From positions 1 to 64,000 of the forward strand of contig CAKOGP040002236.1 of assembly GCA_933822405.4 (NCBI GenBank): a stretch of DNA of 64,000 nucleotides, in the 5' to 3' direction. The notes under the pieces are model-generated. The model was not told the origin of the DNA. It saw nothing but the letters and a program-made list of their open reading frames with translations, and did not search any database. Below, piece after piece: positions 1 to 10,744 of this stretch (its first letter is position 1; each line of letters starts with the position of its first letter). Origin of the DNA: Cylindrotheca closterium. Its lineage: Eukaryota; Bacillariophyta; Bacillariophyceae; Bacillariales; Bacillariaceae. The translations under genes and the position numbers were made by a program.

Positions 1-1541
1 AACAAACAACAACCTTTTGAAAAGCAACAACGACAATCTGTTTTTCACAACGACAATCTGCTTTTCGCAACGAAAGCTTTACACACAATATTTAAACTAA
101 ATCCATCGAAACATCGAATAGATCACAAAATGGGCTTTGATTTCCACCACATTATTGGGGACACGATAACTTGCTACTTGATCCTCTTTGTGTTGGCGTC
201 TGTTGAGTTCTTGTTGATATTATCATGGCCATGATGAAGACAAAGGACCGTCAGGAGCATTATTTTGGCTCTCTTTTGTGAAGAACATGCTGTATTGCAT
301 TCCTTCTTCATCTCCAGTTTCGACAACACTTCTTCATCCCCTGACTCAACAATCAACACTGTTCTGTGATGGCTGGTCCATGAGGCTATCGATGCTTTGA
401 TTTGATACCGGTCGTTGTTTTGCTTGGATGTCTGTGTTCTCTGCTGAGAAGATCACTGCCAGATGGCCGATATCGTTGTCAAACCGATGACAGTCTGTTT
501 GCAATCTTGCCTTTTGCAGCGAACCATTGGGTCCAGCAGAGATACAAAAAACTTCTGGTTTAAATCCAAAATTGGATTGAGCCCAGAACACTAGTGGCGG
601 CTTCTGTCACGACGAAAAGCAGGGATGTGGTGGAGTGGCGATACCGTTGTTCAAGTTTCGCTCCTAGAATGCATGACTTCATAGCCGAAGGCCTCCATAG
701 TATAATATAACACCCCAGTATAATATAAGATATTAGTTGACTGTGAATCGTTTATTTTTATGTTCTTTTTTCTTGGCACTTCTTCCCTTAGAATCAACCA
801 GACATATTCTCTCCTAAGTATCGGGTCGGCAGCCATCTTGGTATCTATTGGAATACTACGTGTCAATTAATTGAGAAGGGCACATGCACTGGTACCTCAC
901 ATCCAAACAACGAAGTATAGAAAAATATAACAATCATTTCTACTAAACTTTTTAAGGTCTTCCCCCCAAGATATGACAGGGAATTGTTACTTCGCTCATC
1001 TCCTCCTTGACCAAAATGGTTGGAGTATTTTCAATTTCGTCTCATTGTCGGGGCAAGGGTTCGATGATGCACGATGTAGGTCCTTGCAAGACTGATCACC
1101 TCTTTTGGGAAGGTAACACTTCTTCTTGAAGTACTACTACTAGAGTACTAGCTAGCCTAGTACTAGTGCTGGGCGTCGAAGATATGCCCCATGGTCCAAT
1201 CACCAGTAGCTGACACATCGTGTTTCCTCCAGAGAATGCATGCCCCCCAGCTGGCTGAGGCATTCCCTCTTTTCTCTCTTTGCGTGTCCTTGATGTGTTC
1301 TTGGAGTGAAATATGCCATGATATTAAAAATTGTGCCATGAAGCATCATACGATATCCTGTGCTTCTATGCACGATAAGTTATGTTTAAATGCTGATGGG
1401 ACGTACAGACGTTACCGTATATCAGACGATGTACGTTTCAGCTGGTCACTACAGTACGGTACTTCATATTCAACAGCATTGCACAGTATCGTATCCATCA
1501 ACTAACGTCAGAACAAACAGAAAAGAAACAAAGACGTGAAA
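1..1541. other. Intergenic/unassigned region
   Basis: No gene could be assigned here. Positions 28-67 hold two copies of a 20-bp unit (caacgacaatctg followed by a T/C-rich tail), with a partial third copy from 68. On the minus strand, short open frames at 651-866, 346-591 and 174-359 have protein-like composition but share no recognisable motif. The latter two overlap in different frames near 346-359, so they could be exons or a decayed element. Around 1125-1175 there is a cluster of GTAC/CTAG palindromes like those seen in other intergenic stretches. The last part must contain the promoter of the SDE2 gene. Confidence 0.4.
28..77. repeat. 20-bp tandem repeat, 2.5 copies
   Basis: Two near-identical 20-bp units at 28-47 and 48-67 differ at two positions, followed by a partial third starting at 68. 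No function is visible. Confidence 0.7.
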
Positions 1542-3234
1542 ATGACAGAGCAGCTCATTGTGCGCTTCAGGGACAAATCAGTTGTCATTCCCTTTCCTGA
1601 CGCTTCCTCATTCATCAACGAAGAAGAGAGGAACAAGAGCCTTGTTTCACTCTGGTCCAGTCGTTGCGGCTGGCCAAGGGAACGATTATTTGTGGCATCC
1701 TGGCAACTTCCGTTTGTTCAAATATCAGTTGTATCTGCCATTCGGGGAGGAAAAGGAGGATTTGGAACTCTTTTGAAAGGACAATCTCGTCAGGCTGGGG
1801 CCAAGCTTACTACTGATTTTGGTGCATGCAGAGACCTTCAAGGTCGCCGTCTCCGGCATGTAAATGATGAGATCAAATTGCGCAAATGGAGGGAGATGGA
1901 AAAGAGAAAACAAGCAGGAGAAGAGGTCCCTGATGATGAACTGTGGAAGACTCCCAGTGGGCTCTATAATTGGCATCTCATGACCCGTAAGAAATTCCCT
2001 TTGAGAGTCTACCTTGCTCTTCCCAACTATCAAACGTCTAATTTCTTCTCCTGTCTTATGTTTAGCCACTTGGGCAAATGTCAGCAAGAAAGCAACAAAT
2101 CGAATCAAGCGTCAGTTTCAAAAGTTGAATCAGGAGGCATTGAAGGAAGCAGAGATGAAGAAAGAAAGGGATGACTTGTACCAGAAGTCTATGACTCTGT
2201 ATTTGGATAAGGCGACAAGAGAAACCGAGACCTTGCAGGAAGAGATACCTGATGCGATAAAGCAGGGTCTAAAAGCACGCAATGCAAAGAAACGAAAATA
2301 TGCTGAAGAACCATTAGTCATTGACCAGAATCCGAGTGCTCTTTGCACACTTTCGGGCGACATGGTTCTGGTGGAGAACGAAGAAAAAGGATCTGCACAA
2401 ATACAAAGCAAATCTGAGTTTGCTACCGCAGTTTTTGTCTTGGATCAATTGCCAGCTGAGGGAGCCCAACTAATTTATTATGAGGTGACTCTTGTCTCTG
2501 GTGGTTTGGCGCAGATAGGTTGGGCATGCTTGGTTGGAGAGCAACGTTTTTTCCCAAACAGTGACCTTGGAAACGGCGTTGGAGATGATGTCTCAAGTTA
2601 TGGTATTGATGGGTCGCGGAGTCTGAAATTCCACGGTGGAAGCGAAGATAAGTGTGATATTCAGTGGAAGGCAGGTGATCGTTTAGGGACTTTCTTCAAT
2701 AGCAAGAACAAAAGCATCTGGTTTGCAGTGAATGGGTCCAAACCGAAGAAGGTTTTTCAGTTGTCCGAAGATATGAAAGACACGTTGGTACCGGCACTTT
2801 CGTGCAACCTAGGGCAGGTGCTTGAGCTGCACACAGGGCGGCAAGATTGCAAGTTTTTTCCAGATGGACCAGTTGCCTCAGCTGAGGAGATGATAGCAAA
2901 AGAAGATAAAATGCAGTTGAAACCTCCCGAAGCGAAGGGGCAAAACAAAAGCTCCGCCAAACAAGCACAGCAAAAAACAAAGATGCCAGATGAGAAAGTT
3001 GAAATCAAAACGAAAAAAAAAAGCATTCAGCCAGAACGGCTGGATCTAAGGCCATTTCAAACGGCAACAGACCTGGAGGCTCTTGGTCTTGATCGCCTCA
3101 AAAGTGCATTGATGGCACTTCAGGTTAAGTGCGGGGGGACACTGAAAGAGAGGGCGGCTAGGCTATTTTTATTGAAGAGTTTACCCAGAAAGGAATATCC
3201 CAAAAAAGTCAGGACAAAAGACTTTATCGAGTAG
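1542..3234 (+). CDS. SDE2: SDE2 homolog (ubiquitin-like fold, SPRY insert, SAP-like C-terminus)
   Basis: Exons 1542-1986 and 2066-3234; the 79-nt intron runs GTAAGA...TTTAG; about 537 residues. The ATG at 1542 is used because the frame's upstream start at 1536 is GTG. The N-terminal 70 residues form an Sde2-type ubiquitin-like domain ending in GG-KGGFG (G69, G70, K71), the conserved site at which Sde2 is cleaved in known homologs. A conserved RDLQGRRLR segment and a basic coiled helix follow. Residues about 260-416 resemble a SPRY/B30.2 domain. Residues about 481-523 match the C-terminal SDE2 SAP-like segment ([19 protein letters not shown]). In fungi and animals SDE2 acts in splicing and replication-stress control in the nucleus. 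The SPRY insertion is absent from the human and yeast proteins as I know them. Identity is secure; the role of the SPRY part is unknown. The gene converges on the OPR-like gene. Confidence 0.9.
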
Positions 3235-3439
3235 ATTAATCCAATATTGAATAGAGAAAGGATGTGTTTGGAATGTCGGCAAGTTGGATGGTTTCAGCTG
3301 AATTCTTGAGCGCAAAAGATTTTCTGATGCGTACACATCGATCCTGCAGAATCACAAATTTGGATAGGGGCAATTCGTTCAGTCTTCCAATGACTGATTG
3401 ACACGAAGTGCATTCCCAGCGCTAGATTGATTGATTGAT

Positions 3440-5851
3440 TCATCTGGGTTTCAGAGACTGCACTGTAACGAGACCGAGCTTCTCAGTGGCCCAAAAGTTG
3501 AGCAGTTCGTCTGGTGGCCTCAAATGTACTGTCTTGTATGCCCATAGAGCATTCGCGATCGATTGCGCACTGGTGTCGTCGATTTTATCTATGAGAACAG
3601 CACAAAGCTTGTCAAACAGTTCCTTGTTTCTGAAGTTCAATCGGGCAAGAGCGAATAAAGCACTTGAGGCTTGCTTGGGCGAAGCATCTAGGGAATCATC
3701 CATGAGCTTCTCTGTCAGGATCAAGAGTAAATCGGTCGCAATGTACTCTATCTTGCCCAAACCCCATAGAATGTTGACAACTTCGATCGTATTCATTGAT
3801 TCTGAAACTGCGACAGCTCTTTCTGCGAGGGGCTCAAGATAGCATCTCCCACTTACTCCAAGCCGTGCTAGCGCCCACATGCATTGTGTGACGTCTGGTG
3901 GGGTTAATTCATTTGATCGATGACACAATTCTTTGGCAATGATTAAGGAACTCTTGTGATATGGAGGTAGATCGTTTCCCTCCAGTTGCTCCAAAGCAAC
4001 CATCTTCCCACATGACCATAGTGACTGCGAAAGCTGTCTCGTTGTACAGCGATTTGCCATGGAGGAGATGGAAGACGCCAGGTGGTCGAATATCCCCATG
4101 TCATGAAAGTACGAAGCTTTTGCATAGGAATAGAGAGCCGTAGCAGCCTCCGCAGGCTCAAGTCTCGAAGTGAGAAGGTGCACTCCGTAGCAATGGAATA
4201 TTTGAGAAGTTCCCTCAGCTATGAGGTAGTTATCACCAGTATCACGGGGGGTTTCGAGCGACATCATGGTAGTGAAAGTACCTAGAATGCGACTTGCAAG
4301 TTTTGGCGAACATGAATCTACAAGTTCCGGATCAAGAATGCGCTGGCAGAATAGGTGTAGTACTTCCTCGTCACGCCATCTTACCACCGACTTGAACCAT
4401 AGGAAATTTGCAATTTCACTAAGGCTGCAGGAGTTGACAAAATCTCCGTCATGGAACAACAAAAGCGCAGCAGCGACAAATGGTTTCATAACCTCGGGAC
4501 TCCTTCGATGCAGCAAAACAGGGCAACGTAGTATGCTGTTGATGGCACGGGGTGAAACATGTTCTGTCGCTGCGCATTGGTTGCTTGCTTTCACCAGAGC
4601 AAGAAAGCGTTCTCCGGCAAGTTCCATCGTTGCTGTGTGATTTGTTATGCGAAGTCGCTCCACCGACACAAGGATCTTCTCTAGTTCACCTAGATCACAC
4701 CGCTCTATAACACCATCTGATGCGCATATACTCAATAGTTGTTCAATCACCACATCCTCTCGTTCGTTGTTACTAAATCGTGCCCAAGTCGAAATCAAAT
4801 CGGAAACTATTTTGGAAGAAAATGTGGCTTGCGAGTCGCTTTTCCTCCGTATCACATCTCGCAACAGTGCAAAAACAAACATCGCCGTCTCGTCTTCAAA
4901 GTGATCCATTTCCGACTTCTGAAGCAGTTTGTCGGCTGCAGCTAATGCTCTCAAAAGATCTGATAGCGTCGCTTCTTCTTTGACTTTTCGTTTTCGGAGT
5001 CTTCGCATAAAGGCTCTCGCGAGTAGTTTTGAATTTATGTTGCATGTGTTTGAATTCGCCAAAGCAGCCAGCCCGTGCACAATAGTCCTAGCTGGAAGCT
5101 TTGCGACTGCGTCAGGTTTCAGTAAGCGCTGGAAAATGCAATCTTTCAAATTTGGCTCCTCCAATTGCAACCTCGTTATTGCCTGAAGACACTGAACCAT
5201 ACGGACCAGTCCAACTGAATGTATGGTTTGTGCTTGGTGTTTGTCGATCAAGTCCACAAGATTCCGCAAAAGTCTATTCGAAAAAGGGCTGGATGATTCG
5301 ATATGTGAAAGCATTCCTAGCGCGATGAGGATATCTGCCAAGTTGTATGGATTCAACAAAGTCTCCGGGCTGTCAAGCGCCCTCGTCAAGGCAATATCGG
5401 TATGATTAAGTAAGGATCCCAATAGCTGCGTTCTTTGATTTTCAGAATAATTGAAGTCTTTCGATTGCTGTTGTGTTTCTAGAATGGATAGATGAGCTAG
5501 TCTCCTCATTGCACTTGCTGTAATGTTCAGATTGATGCGATCGAAAGAATTTACAGGAAGCGAGGAACCAAGTGTGTCATGCGTGTCATTTTGGTAGATT
5601 TTCCCTTCCATCAGCCTGGCCAAGTCGGTTGTTGATTGAGACGATCGAATTGAGTTGATCAGCCATGCTTCTGATCCATAAACTCCGGAGGGAACCAGTT
5701 GAGAATACAGCACTGGTGTTGCTGCATGATTTCTTCTTGTGCACGTTGAAAGAACACTCGGCGGCGAGAATGACTGCGATATCGTAACAAAGCAAGCTCC
5801 AAGTAAAATCAACTTGCGTTTAAGAAAACATGACCACAACTTGGGCTGCAT
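3440..5851 (-). CDS. Plastid-targeted OPR/RAP-type helical-repeat protein
   Basis: Single exon, 803 residues from the ATG at 5851; the longer frame upstream begins only with TTG. The N-terminus is short and basic, followed by a hydrophobic stretch (LILLGACFVTISQ) and then SFSPP. A signal peptide followed by Phe matches the ASAFAP-type plastid import motif of diatoms. The rest is alpha-helical. Near the C-terminus are units of about 36-38 residues carrying a W/F-A-L-A-R-L type helix (MWALARLG, ILWGLGKI, LFALARLN, ALWAYKTV), characteristic of octotricopeptide-like repeats found in organellar RNA-binding factors, often together with a RAP domain. I see no clear RAP domain at the end. The likely role is processing or translation of a plastid transcript; the RNA target cannot be read. 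It is divergent from SMC6, 965 nt away. Confidence 0.75.
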   Translation of the reverse strand: MQPKLWSCFLKRKLILLGACFVTISQSFSPPSVLSTCTRRNHAATPVLYSQLVPSGVYGSEAWLINSIRSSQSTTDLARLMEGKIYQNDTHDTLGSSLPVNSFDRINLNITASAMRRLAHLSILETQQQSKDFNYSENQRTQLLGSLLNHTDIALTRALDSPETLLNPYNLADILIALGMLSHIESSSPFSNRLLRNLVDLIDKHQAQTIHSVGLVRMVQCLQAITRLQLEEPNLKDCIFQRLLKPDAVAKLPARTIVHGLAALANSNTCNINSKLLARAFMRRLRKRKVKEEATLSDLLRALAAADKLLQKSEMDHFEDETAMFVFALLRDVIRRKSDSQATFSSKIVSDLISTWARFSNNEREDVVIEQLLSICASDGVIERCDLGELEKILVSVERLRITNHTATMELAGERFLALVKASNQCAATEHVSPRAINSILRCPVLLHRRSPEVMKPFVAAALLLFHDGDFVNSCSLSEIANFLWFKSVVRWRDEEVLHLFCQRILDPELVDSCSPKLASRILGTFTTMMSLETPRDTGDNYLIAEGTSQIFHCYGVHLLTSRLEPAEAATALYSYAKASYFHDMGIFDHLASSISSMANRCTTRQLSQSLWSCGKMVALEQLEGNDLPPYHKSSLIIAKELCHRSNELTPPDVTQCMWALARLGVSGRCYLEPLAERAVAVSESMNTIEVVNILWGLGKIEYIATDLLLILTEKLMDDSLDASPKQASSALFALARLNFRNKELFDKLCAVLIDKIDDTSAQSIANALWAYKTVHLRPPDELLNFWATEKLGLVTVQSLKPR

Positions 5852-6816
5852 CGAAGAAATTGCAATGTTTCTGAAGAGCCTGCTTGCCCGAATTGCCCCT
5901 GATTGCCTCCTCCGATTGCACTCAATTGGAATCAAACTATACCGTGATTTTTCAAAACAAAACTTGATTTCGCTACTTTTCAGAAAGAAAGTATGATCGA
6001 ATGCCTCATTGGTTTTGACTTTTAAGTTTTTCAGATTTTGTTCGATATTCGTTGTGAGTTGACAGTTTTCTTTTAATTTTAACCGTACCTACTAGTTTTA
6101 GTTCTCATCATCTCGTTGGTTTGTTCTGATGGGCTTCATTGCGGACGATGACAGACTAGTTCAAATTCAGAAAATTCAGGTACTTGAGTAGTGTTAGTGT
6201 CATGGTCATACTGCCTGTTTTGAAACCGCGCTATTTTTTAGATCGTAGCATGTCTACTAACGTCCTTTTGGTACGTACACTCCAGTAGGTAGGATACTAC
6301 TGAATGAACGAATGAAATGAATCAATCCACGGCGGGAACCGCGAATGCCCGACACTCCACTTTGTCTTATCCAGTTCCAAAGCTCCACACCTACAGTACC
6401 GTCCAGTAGTGTGAAGTGTCTGCAATTGAGTGTAATTGAGTGTAATTGAGTGTGATTGAGTGAAACAGCTGCCACAAGATCCTCGTTCTTGCATCTCTAC
6501 TGTACGCTGTTTTGAGCAAAAAGGAGTGATTGTATTCAAACCAGTGAAAGGAAAAGTAGAAGAAGAAGAAGAACAAACCAGTGAGTATTCATAAATATTG
6601 CGTGCCAACAACTTTGTACATCGTTTCCAGTACATGCGCTGGGTGACTGTTATATCGATACATTGTCAGTTCTATACTGACTTGATACTGCAGGCCAGTT
6701 CCATTCCAATCGAGTCCATTCCCATTCCAATTCCAATTCCATTCATTCTCATGTTTGTTGCTTCTATTTTTGAATTTCAGGTTTTCATTGGTAATTCGAA
6801 CTTGGACTCTTCCACC
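5852..6816. promoter_or_regulatory. Divergent promoter region between OPR-like gene and SMC6
   Basis: This stretch separates two divergent genes and should contain both promoters. It includes four tandem copies of a 10-bp unit at 6421-6460 and a run of attcc-type repeats around 6715-6750. A good donor (GTGAGT) at 6581 and a pyrimidine-rich acceptor ending at 6780 could delimit a 200-nt intron in the 5' untranslated region of SMC6. No TATA box is convincing. Confidence 0.4.
6421..6460. repeat. 10-bp tandem repeat, four copies
   Basis: Four adjacent units of the form tg(t/c)(a/g)attgag lie about 360 nt upstream of the SMC6 start. They could be regulatory, but this is only positional inference. 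Confidence 0.8.
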
Positions 6817-9800
6817 ATGGTATCCCAGACAGCAGCCAGACCAGCAGCGAAACGCGAGTTTCCCTACGTTTCAAGTGAAGATGCATCTCCTCCAAAGAAA
6901 CGTCGCGGTGAGAACTCGGCTGACGGAAAGGAGAACAATGGAGTGGATAGGCCTTCAGTTGCGGATGATTTGGCGGAAAGGCAATCAGAGCACAGGGATT
7001 CTTTGCTTGCTGGTCGTCATCGAAACGAACAAGGAAAGCCACCCGAAGCTGGCGTCATTCGAGAAATCTATGTTGAAAACTTTATGTGCCACAAGAAGCT
7101 CAGAGTGCAGTTGTGCCGCAATGTCAATTTCATTCACGGACAAAATGGTAGTGGAAAGTCAGCAATCTTGGCTGCAATTCAAATCTGTCTCGGAGCAGGA
7201 GCTCGAAGAACGCATAGAGCTCGAAACTTGAAGGACTTGGTGAGAAAGGATTCGAACTGCAATGCCGCCAAAGTGCAAGTCACATTGCTTAATCGAGGAG
7301 ATGATGCTTATCAACATGAACTCTACGGGGACGCAATCACCGTGGAGCGGACCATTGCTGTGCGTGGAGGCTACAACGGCTACAAACTATACAACCACGA
7401 CATGGAGGAAATATCGAGAAACAAGAAGGATCTTGATGAAATGCTCGACAAATTGAATATCCAGGTGGAAAACCCATGCGCCATTCTCGATCAAGAAGAT
7501 GCCAAAAAGTTCTTGACTGGAAAAGCCTCAGACAAGTATGAATTCTTCATGAGGGCCACAGAACTGGAACGCCTCGATCGCAAGTACGCGGCCACGCTTG
7601 ACATGGTTCGAGACCTGGATAATCAATCGACAAGATTAAACGGTGCCTTGGAGACTTACATTGAACAGGCGAATGACGCAAAGAAGCGTCACAAAGAATT
7701 TCAGAAAATCGAAGAGCTCGAGAACAAGAAGGAGACTTGCGAAGAGTTGTACGCTTGGTCATTGTACAATGATGCCCATGAGAAGCTCGTTGAAAAGAGA
7801 GAGGTAAAGTTTGAATGCTGATTCTGAAATTCTGAAACAAGTTCATTCGGCTGAGCTGACCCTTGTTTTCTTACACAGGAACGTGACGCATTCCAAGCCA
7901 AGGCACAGAAGAAAATTGAAGAGCTCAGCCAGGCTGAAGGGGCAGCACAAGGACCGGATGAGGAAGAGACTAACCGACGCAACAATCTGGATCGTTTGAC
8001 TAGAGAAGCTGATGAACAGGCAGGACAAAAGCAAAACCTCGAAGTTGATCTCAAACGTGCATCTGAACCATACAAGGCTCTATCTCGCCGGCTCAAAGAA
8101 ACCAGAAAAGATATTGGCTCGGCGGAGAGGAGCTTGGCTAGTGCAAAACAGCAGCTCGAATCGAAGCGTGCCGAAATCCTCGCGAGAGCCGGATCCGCAG
8201 AGTCAGAAGCTGCAGGAAGGACGAAACGGCTTCAAGATGCGGAGGCAAGATTGGCTAATGCGAAAGAAGATCGCGATCGAATTAGGCAGGCCGTCAGTGA
8301 CTCCCGGAAAGCTTATGATGAATTGGAGCCACAAGTAGAGCAAGCACGGCATGAAGTTAGCGCTGGAGAGAAGCGACTCATGGCACTGAATTCCCGAATC
8401 AGAGAACTTGAAAAGTCCGGAAATAGTTCTATCAACATTTTTGGACGAAGGTGCGGTGCTGTCCACGACATGGTATGTACTTGTGATCTGCTATGTTCAT
8501 TTCCGCTTGAATGTTTTTAGGAAGCGGACTCACTCGATCATCTCACAACTAGGTACAAAAAGCACGTTTTCAAGGCCCTGTGCTGGGCCCTATTGGAGCG
8601 TTTGTCAAGATTGCTCCTGGGAAGGAAATGTATGCTCCCTTGGCCGAGCTTGCGATTGGATCTGGTATGCTGGATCGTTTTATCGTCACGAATGACAATG
8701 ATAGAAAGATTCTACAGGGCATTCGTCGCAAAATTGGCTGCCAGCATGACTGCGGAATTCTTCAAATCCATCCACATGCTAAATACAGCGTCCAGCCACC
8801 ACCAGTCGATGGAATTGATACAGTTGCAAGCGTGCTTCAGATTTCCAATGACCTTGTATACAACAGTTTGGTTGATTACTGCAAGATTGAAGAGAAGGCG
8901 CTCTCTAAGTCCAAGAAAGAAAGTGAAGATCTCCTTCTTCACCGAGGAAATGACGGCAGACTAGCAGTTCGTGGACGTATCAAAACAGTTTTTTTCTTGC
9001 CCAAAGGAGACAGCTGGAACGTCAAGAATGGCACTTTGGGTATGAGTTCAAACGAGAAGCAACTCCGTCAAACAATTGGTGTCGACAAATCAAAAGCAAT
9101 TGCTGAGACAAGAAATGAGATGCAGGCTGTTCAGCATGAAGTCAACCAGCACCGCCGCGAGGACAATCGATTGAATCATGAGCACACCGAAAGCATGAAG
9201 GAATGGAACAAAGGCAAGGGACAACTTCGCAAGGTCGAAAAGGAGCTCGACAAGGCGCGAAGAGATATTGAATCGTTGCAAGAAGATGAGATCCAAGCGT
9301 CAAACTTTGACACCGATACTTCCGAGCATGAGCAATTGGTAACTGATGAGCAGGCGACTGTGGATGCACTGAAAGATAATGAGGTTGCATTGATTGATCA
9401 ATTGCAGGGACTTGAACCTGGAATCGAAGAGCTCAAGTCAAAACTAAATGAAACGAAGGCGAGAAACGAAAGGGTGATGCAGGATATGACTGCAGCCGAG
9501 GAGGATCTTGCAAATTACATCCAACATCTTTCGCAGCGCCAAGAAAAGCTAGAGAAGAAAAGGAACAAGGTCAAGCAGTACGAAGAGATTATTGAGAAGA
9601 AAAATATACAGATCAACGAGAGTGATGATCAAGCTAAGAGTTATCTTCTCACTGCAAAGACACTTGCGTTTCACAGACAAAAAAAAGACAGTCTTGATGA
9701 AGCCGCTGCCGATTCGGAATGGTCACAGGAGCCAACCCATGCAGATCTTGAGGGCATTGAAAGGCCCGATCAATCTCAGATGAAGAAAGATCCCAAGTAC

Positions 9801-10563
9801 TATAAGACTCGATTGGAGCGACTAAAGGAGCGACTGCAAACTGAAAGAGAACGCCGTAATGCTATGAATGAAGATCCCATTGAAGCGTACGAAAAGTATA
9901 TCCGAGCGCAAAAGCTGTTAGAGAGCAAAATGGAGCAAATCAAGGAGATCGACGAGACGAGCAAGAATCTGAAGAGTGACTGGAACAAGCGAAAGCAGCG
10001 TTGGAGACAGTTTCGACAGCATATTGCACTTACCACCGATGGAAAGTTCAATGAAATTCTCAACGACAAAGGATCGTCAGGGACAGTCGAGTTCAATCAC
10101 AAGGATGCTACTTTGAATCTCTGTGTGCAGAAGGATGCAACTGATGCGAACAGTCAGCAGAAAGATGTCAAAGCCCTAAGCGGCGGAGAACGTTCGTACA
10201 CTACAATCGCGCTTTTGCTGGCCCTGGGCGAGAGTCTTGAAACGCCTTTCCGTGTCCTGGACGAATTCGATGTATTCTTGGATCCTGTAACTCGAAAGAC
10301 AGTCATCGACACTTTGATTCTCATGGCCAAGAAGATGAATCACCGACAGTTCATTTTCATTACCCCACAGGTATGTATGGATGATGACAATGCGTACTGT
10401 TGTGATGATCATATGTCTCACATTGCCTTTTATTGACTTGCTTTAGGACGTTTCGAATGTTGATGCCGATCCTATGCTCAAAATTATCAAGATGACGCCA
10501 CCTACTCGCAGAGATGTTGCTGGGGCTCCAATCCAGCAGGTTTTGGAGTTTTCGCAGAATTGA
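6817..10563 (+). CDS. SMC6: SMC6, structural maintenance of chromosomes protein 6
   Basis: Exons 6817-7803, 7879-8472, 8553-10370 and 10447-10563, with introns of 75, 80 and 76 nt; about 1171 residues. The ATG at 6817 sits in CCACCATGG; the frame upstream starts only with TTG. The Walker A motif GQNGSGKSA is at about 108-116. An SMC6-specific stretch follows, with IQVENPCAILDQED and DKYEFFMRATELERL. Two long coiled coils flank a central hinge (around GPVLGPIGAFVKI). The ABC signature LSGGERS lies near residue 1069 and Walker B RVLDEFDVFLD near 1097. The SMC5/6 complex acts in the nucleus in recombinational repair, replication-fork stability and sumoylation. The last exon supplies the final 38 residues after FITPQ, where SMC6 homologs continue with a serine-rich stretch. 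Exon joins keep the frame and the family motifs, so the assignment to SMC6 rather than SMC5 is firm. Confidence 0.93.
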
Positions 10564-10744
10564 TCTTCTTTCGCTTGAAGTTTATCTGTCCTAGCGAGCC
10601 TGTATTCCACCAAAACGCTCGGTGAGTCTTCCTCCTAGGCTTCGATTTCACAACTGATATGATTCATGACAGTAGCAAACCTATCACATAGCAGAAAAGT
10701 GAAATGCCAAGGAACGTTTCTATTATCCTGTCCTTTCCTATTCC

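Noticed and set aside
5852..5935. Longer N-terminus of the OPR-like protein
   Set aside because: It would begin with TTG; the ATG at 5851 directly precedes a proper signal peptide.
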